6,873 nt of DNA, from positions 1-6,873 of the forward strand of contig MVQZ01000233.1 in NCBI GenBank assembly GCA_002067565.1, written 5' to 3'. The DNA comes from Methanobacterium sp. PtaU1.Bin242. GTDB lineage: Archaea; Methanobacteriota; Methanobacteria; Methanobacteriales; Methanobacteriaceae. A program made the translations under genes and the position numbers. Positions within the stretch are counted from its first letter, which is position 1. The number at the start of each line of letters is the position of its first letter. Below the pieces are notes generated by a model that saw nothing but the letters and a program-made list of their open reading frames with translations, made no database searches and was not told where the DNA came from. Positions 4,854-6,873 of the stretch are shown one piece after another.

Positions 4854-6119
4854 ATGAACAACGAAAACAAAGAATCACAGATCAAAGAAAATGCGCTTAA
4901 AATCAGTGAAATAACTGGCGGTAATGTATGTAACCGTTGTTTAGGCAGGAATTTCTATAAGGATATAGAAGCCTCTGACAATCAGGAAAGGGGAGAGTAC
5001 ATAAAAAAGCTCATTTTGAATGAAAACAATCAAAAAGTGGAAAAAAATAATGATCAATGTTTCATATGCAATGATTTACTCCAATTTACAGAAAAAGATC
5101 TTACAGACTTCATAATTAATAAGATAGACTGTTCTGGAATTGAATTTTCCACATTTCTGATAGGCTGTCGTGTTCCCCCCGAAATAATCGAAAAAGAAGA
5201 GAACCTCCACAGTTCACTGAACCTTGAAGGGGAAAACATAAAAAAAGAGATTAATCGAGAGATTGGAAAAGCATTATCCCTCAAATTAGAAAAAGAAGTG
5301 GATTTTGAAAGCCCTAACCTGGTTATAATGGTAGATTTTACCAAAAATGTCAAAAATCCAAGTTTAGAATTCCAAATAAACCCCTTATTTATTGAGGGAC
5401 GTTATAGAAAGCTGATAAGAGGTATTCCCCAGACTAAATGGCCCTGCAGGAAATGTAAGGGCAAAGGCTGCGAATACTGTAATAACACCGGTAAAATGTA
5501 CCATGAATCAGTTGAAGAACTTATTTCTCCAGAAATACTTAAAAAAACCAGAGGTAGTGAATCCAAATTTCATGGTGCCGGTAGAGAAGATATAGACGTT
5601 AAAATGTTAGGCAGAGGCCGGCCCTTCGTAGTGGAAATCAAGAACCCCTACCAGCGAACCCTGGATCTTAATGATCTGGAAAAGAAAATAAACCAGTATA
5701 CATCCAGTAAAGTGGAAGTTTCACCTTTAAAAATAGTGGGTAAAGAAAGACGTAGCCAGATAAAGACTTCCTCCACAAGTACCTATAAAACATACCGGGC
5801 TCTGGTGGATGTGGATAAAGAAATTTCTAACGATGAGTTAAAGCTACTAGATTCAATGAAAATTATAAAACAACGCACCCCACAGAGAGTATCTCACAGA
5901 AGAGCGGATAAAATAAGAACCCGAGAAATAACAAGCATACTGGCTAAAAAAATCGACTCCAAAACACTGGAATTAATAATTGATTGTGAAGGTGGATTGT
6001 ATATAAAAGAACTTATATCTGGTGATGAAAATAGAACTTTGCCAAATATATCCTCACTTCTAAGCACTTCAGCTAGATGTGTACAGTTAGATGTGCTGGA
6101 TGTTAAAAATAATTCATAA
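4854..6119 (+). CDS. pus10: tRNA pseudouridine synthase Pus10
   Basis: Archaeal Pus10 converts uridine to pseudouridine at positions 54 and 55 in the T-loop of tRNA, the job done by TruB in bacteria. From ATG 4854 the protein has 421 residues. The N-terminal half carries a zinc site with Cys26/Cys29 (CNRC) and Cys69/Cys72 (CFIC) and a THUMP-like RNA-binding region (to about 165). A family-typical Cys cluster follows in WPCRKCKGKGCEYCNNTGK (Cys198, 201, 206, 209). The catalytic block is HGAGREDIDVKMLGRGRPFV (240-259), with Asp246 the likely nucleophile. No active-site residue is missing. The start is uncertain: GTG 4845 is in frame three codons earlier and neither start has a ribosome binding site, so a leaderless transcript from ATG 4854 (TATA-like CTTATAGA at 4830-4837) is plausible. 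It stands between srp54 and rpl21e with long spacers on both sides. Confidence 0.93.
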   Translation: MNNENKESQIKENALKISEITGGNVCNRCLGRNFYKDIEASDNQERGEYIKKLILNENNQKVEKNNDQCFICNDLLQFTEKDLTDFIINKIDCSGIEFSTFLIGCRVPPEIIEKEENLHSSLNLEGENIKKEINREIGKALSLKLEKEVDFESPNLVIMVDFTKNVKNPSLEFQINPLFIEGRYRKLIRGIPQTKWPCRKCKGKGCEYCNNTGKMYHESVEELISPEILKKTRGSESKFHGAGREDIDVKMLGRGRPFVVEIKNPYQRTLDLNDLEKKINQYTSSKVEVSPLKIVGKERRSQIKTSSTSTYKTYRALVDVDKEISNDELKLLDSMKIIKQRTPQRVSHRRADKIRTREITSILAKKIDSKTLELIIDCEGGLYIKELISGDENRTLPNISSLLSTSARCVQLDVLDVKNNS

Positions 6120-6304
6120 TAATTATCACCACATAACTATGGGTTTTTAGAATAGGTTTAAGTATGATGGCCAGATTTAATAGATAATATTATAAACTCT
6201 AAAAAGAAAAATATTTTTACCATAATTTTCAACTGCATAAATATCAAATTATAAAGTTCATATAAACTACCCCTTAAACCGTCTAATGTACATTATAAGA
6301 TTCT

Positions 6305-6321
6305 AAAGATTTCCAATCTTT
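6305..6321 (+). terminator. Seven-pair hairpin followed by T-rich DNA
   Basis: AAAGATT-TCC-AATCTTT is a perfect 7-base-pair stem with a 3-base loop. TATAAATTTTTATTATTGTT follows. It lies about 185 bases past pus10, so it could end a pus10 transcript with a long 3' tail or a small RNA in the gap. Confidence 0.4.
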
Positions 6322-6363
6322 TATAAATTTTTATTATTGTTCACGCGGATTTTATAGGATTTT

Positions 6364-6417
6364 ATGAACATCAGCAAATATTTTGCAGATTATAAAATCG
6401 GTTTTAATTTGGAGTAA
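6364..6417 (+). CDS. Possible 17-residue micro-ORF
   Basis: ATG AAC ATC AGC AAA onward encodes MNISKYFADYKIGFNLE and ends at TAA. There is no ribosome binding site. It is listed because the DNA just before it (GATTTTATAG, two other bases, TTTTAT) closely resembles that before the pus10 ATG, so a leaderless peptide is conceivable. It matches nothing I recognise and may be chance. Confidence 0.12.
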   Translation: MNISKYFADYKIGFNLE

Positions 6418-6476
6418 AAAACTAAAAAATAATCAAACTAAATAGTCAAATAATTTATTTAGTACACCCCGTAAAA

Positions 6477-6502
6477 TTGGATCTTAAAATAAACAGATCC
6501 AA
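6477..6502. repeat. Perfect inverted repeat in the rpl21e upstream region
   Basis: TTGGATCT (6477-6484) and AGATCCAA (6495-6502) are exact reverse complements around the 10-base spacer TAAAATAAAC. It can be a DNA operator (half-site centres 18 bases apart) or an RNA hairpin if transcription starts upstream. It lies about 95-120 bases before the rpl21e ATG. Confidence 0.6.
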
Positions 6503-6528
6503 ATATTCCACAAAATAAAAAATAAGTC

Positions 6529-6540
6529 ATAAAATTATAC
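6529..6540 (+). promoter_or_regulatory. Possible rpl21e promoter
   Basis: CATAAAATTATAC is TATA-like and would start RNA near 6558-6562, leaving a leader of about 38 bases with the GGAGGT site. A nearer element, TATTTAAA at 6561-6568, would start RNA inside that site and is less likely. Confidence 0.3.
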
Positions 6541-6584
6541 TTCAAAATTTAATACAAAGCTATTTAAAGCCCTGAAGTTGAAAC

Positions 6585-6590
6585 GGAGGT
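6585..6590 (+). promoter_or_regulatory. rpl21e ribosome binding site
   Basis: GGAGGT, the strongest Shine-Dalgarno site of the window, lies 7 bases before the ATG. This fits a highly translated ribosomal protein gene. Confidence 0.8.
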
Positions 6591-6597
6591 TTAAAAA

Positions 6598-6873
6598 ATG
6601 AGAAGATCAAGAGGTTTTAGAAGTAAAACACGTTACAAACTCAAAAAGAGCATAAGAGCAGGTAGAACAAATCCCATTACCAAAAGGATACAGACCTTCG
6701 ATGAGAATGATCTGGTCCACATCATAATCGACCCTAGTGTGCATAAAGGCCAGCCACACCCCAGATTCCATGGGAAAACTGGTAAAGTGTCAGAAAAACG
6801 TGGTAGAGCATACATAGTAGAAATTAACGATGGTAACAAAGCTAAAAAATTGATTATAAGGCCAGAACACCTC
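6598..6873 (+). CDS. rpl21e: Large-subunit ribosomal protein L21e, 3' end outside window
   Basis: L21e (eL21) is a small basic protein of the archaeal and eukaryotic 50S/60S subunit that binds 23S rRNA. The 92 codons seen begin MRRSRGFRSKTRYKLKKSIR, the usual basic N-terminus. They continue with the family block NDLVHIIIDPSVHKGQPHPR (37-56), then FHGKTGKV with its G-x-T-G turn (57-64) and RGRAYIVEI (68-76). The final residues IIRPEHL are close to where the family normally ends, so only a few codons should be missing. It follows pus10 after 478 bases and has the best ribosome binding site here, so it is probably the first gene of a new operon. In related archaea L21e is often followed by an RNA polymerase subunit F gene, which cannot be checked here. 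Confidence 0.95.
   Translation, partial: MRRSRGFRSKTRYKLKKSIRAGRTNPITKRIQTFDENDLVHIIIDPSVHKGQPHPRFHGKTGKVSEKRGRAYIVEINDGNKAKKLIIRPEHL

Larger units (their letters stand above)
6120..6597. other. 478-base non-coding region before rpl21e
   Basis: The longest gap of the window, very AT-rich. In order it holds an AAAAATATTTTT palindrome with a T5 run (6207-6218, a possible end of pus10 transcription), a 12-base palindrome TAATGTACATTA (6284-6295), a hairpin 6305-6321 followed by T-rich DNA, a tandem GGATTTTAT pair (6347-6365) opening a possible 17-residue frame (6364-6417), an inverted repeat 6477-6502, and the likely rpl21e promoter. No tRNA or other known RNA could be recognised. Confidence 0.65.

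Noticed and set aside
5054..5353. Minus-strand frame of 99 codons
   Set aside because: Antisense to the THUMP-like part of pus10, with no independent support.
5444..5500. CxxC-x4-CxxC in Pus10 as a DnaJ-type zinc finger or fusion
   Set aside because: This cysteine cluster in a WPCRKCKGKGCEYC context is a normal part of archaeal Pus10 proteins.
6633..6839. Minus-strand frame of 68 codons
   Set aside because: Antisense to rpl21e, which has a strong ribosome binding site and full family motifs.

Overview
The window looks like chromosomal DNA of a methanogenic archaeon, most likely of the order Methanobacteriales and probably near Methanobacterium. The reasons are the protein families (archaeal Csl4, RpoL, Dph2, SRP54, Pus10 and ribosomal protein L21e), the archaeal-type GGTGA/GGAGGT ribosome binding sites, TATA-type promoters, and strongly AT-rich intergenic DNA around coding DNA of more moderate composition. 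The genus is inference; the archaeal assignment is firm.

Layout. Positions 1-2967 are read leftward: hpt (purine phosphoribosyltransferase), dph2 (diphthamide synthesis), csl4 (exosome subunit) and rpoL (RNA polymerase subunit L, cut by the left edge). Positions 3269-6873 are read rightward: srp54, pus10 and rpl21e (cut by the right edge). The two sets diverge from a 298-base AT-rich region at 2968-3265. No mobile element, CRISPR array, tRNA or rRNA was found. All seven genes look intact where they are fully inside the window.

How the genes fit together. Nearly all serve information processing. RpoL makes RNA and Csl4 helps the exosome degrade or process it. Pus10 modifies the tRNA T-loop, L21e is part of the large ribosomal subunit, Dph2 starts the modification of elongation factor 2, and SRP54 targets ribosome-nascent chain complexes to the membrane. 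Hpt supplies purine nucleotides. csl4 and rpoL are tightly coupled: the last codons of csl4 form the ribosome binding site of rpoL. The other genes are separated by 124-478 bases and probably have their own promoters.

I see no new multi-gene system. The more interesting signals are small. RpoL carries a Ser/Lys repeat tail encoded by microsatellite-like DNA. A perfect inverted repeat surrounds the likely TATA box of hpt, and a perfect direct repeat brackets the likely TATA box of csl4-rpoL. The unusually long non-coding stretches before csl4 and rpl21e contain tandem repeats, palindromes and hairpins.
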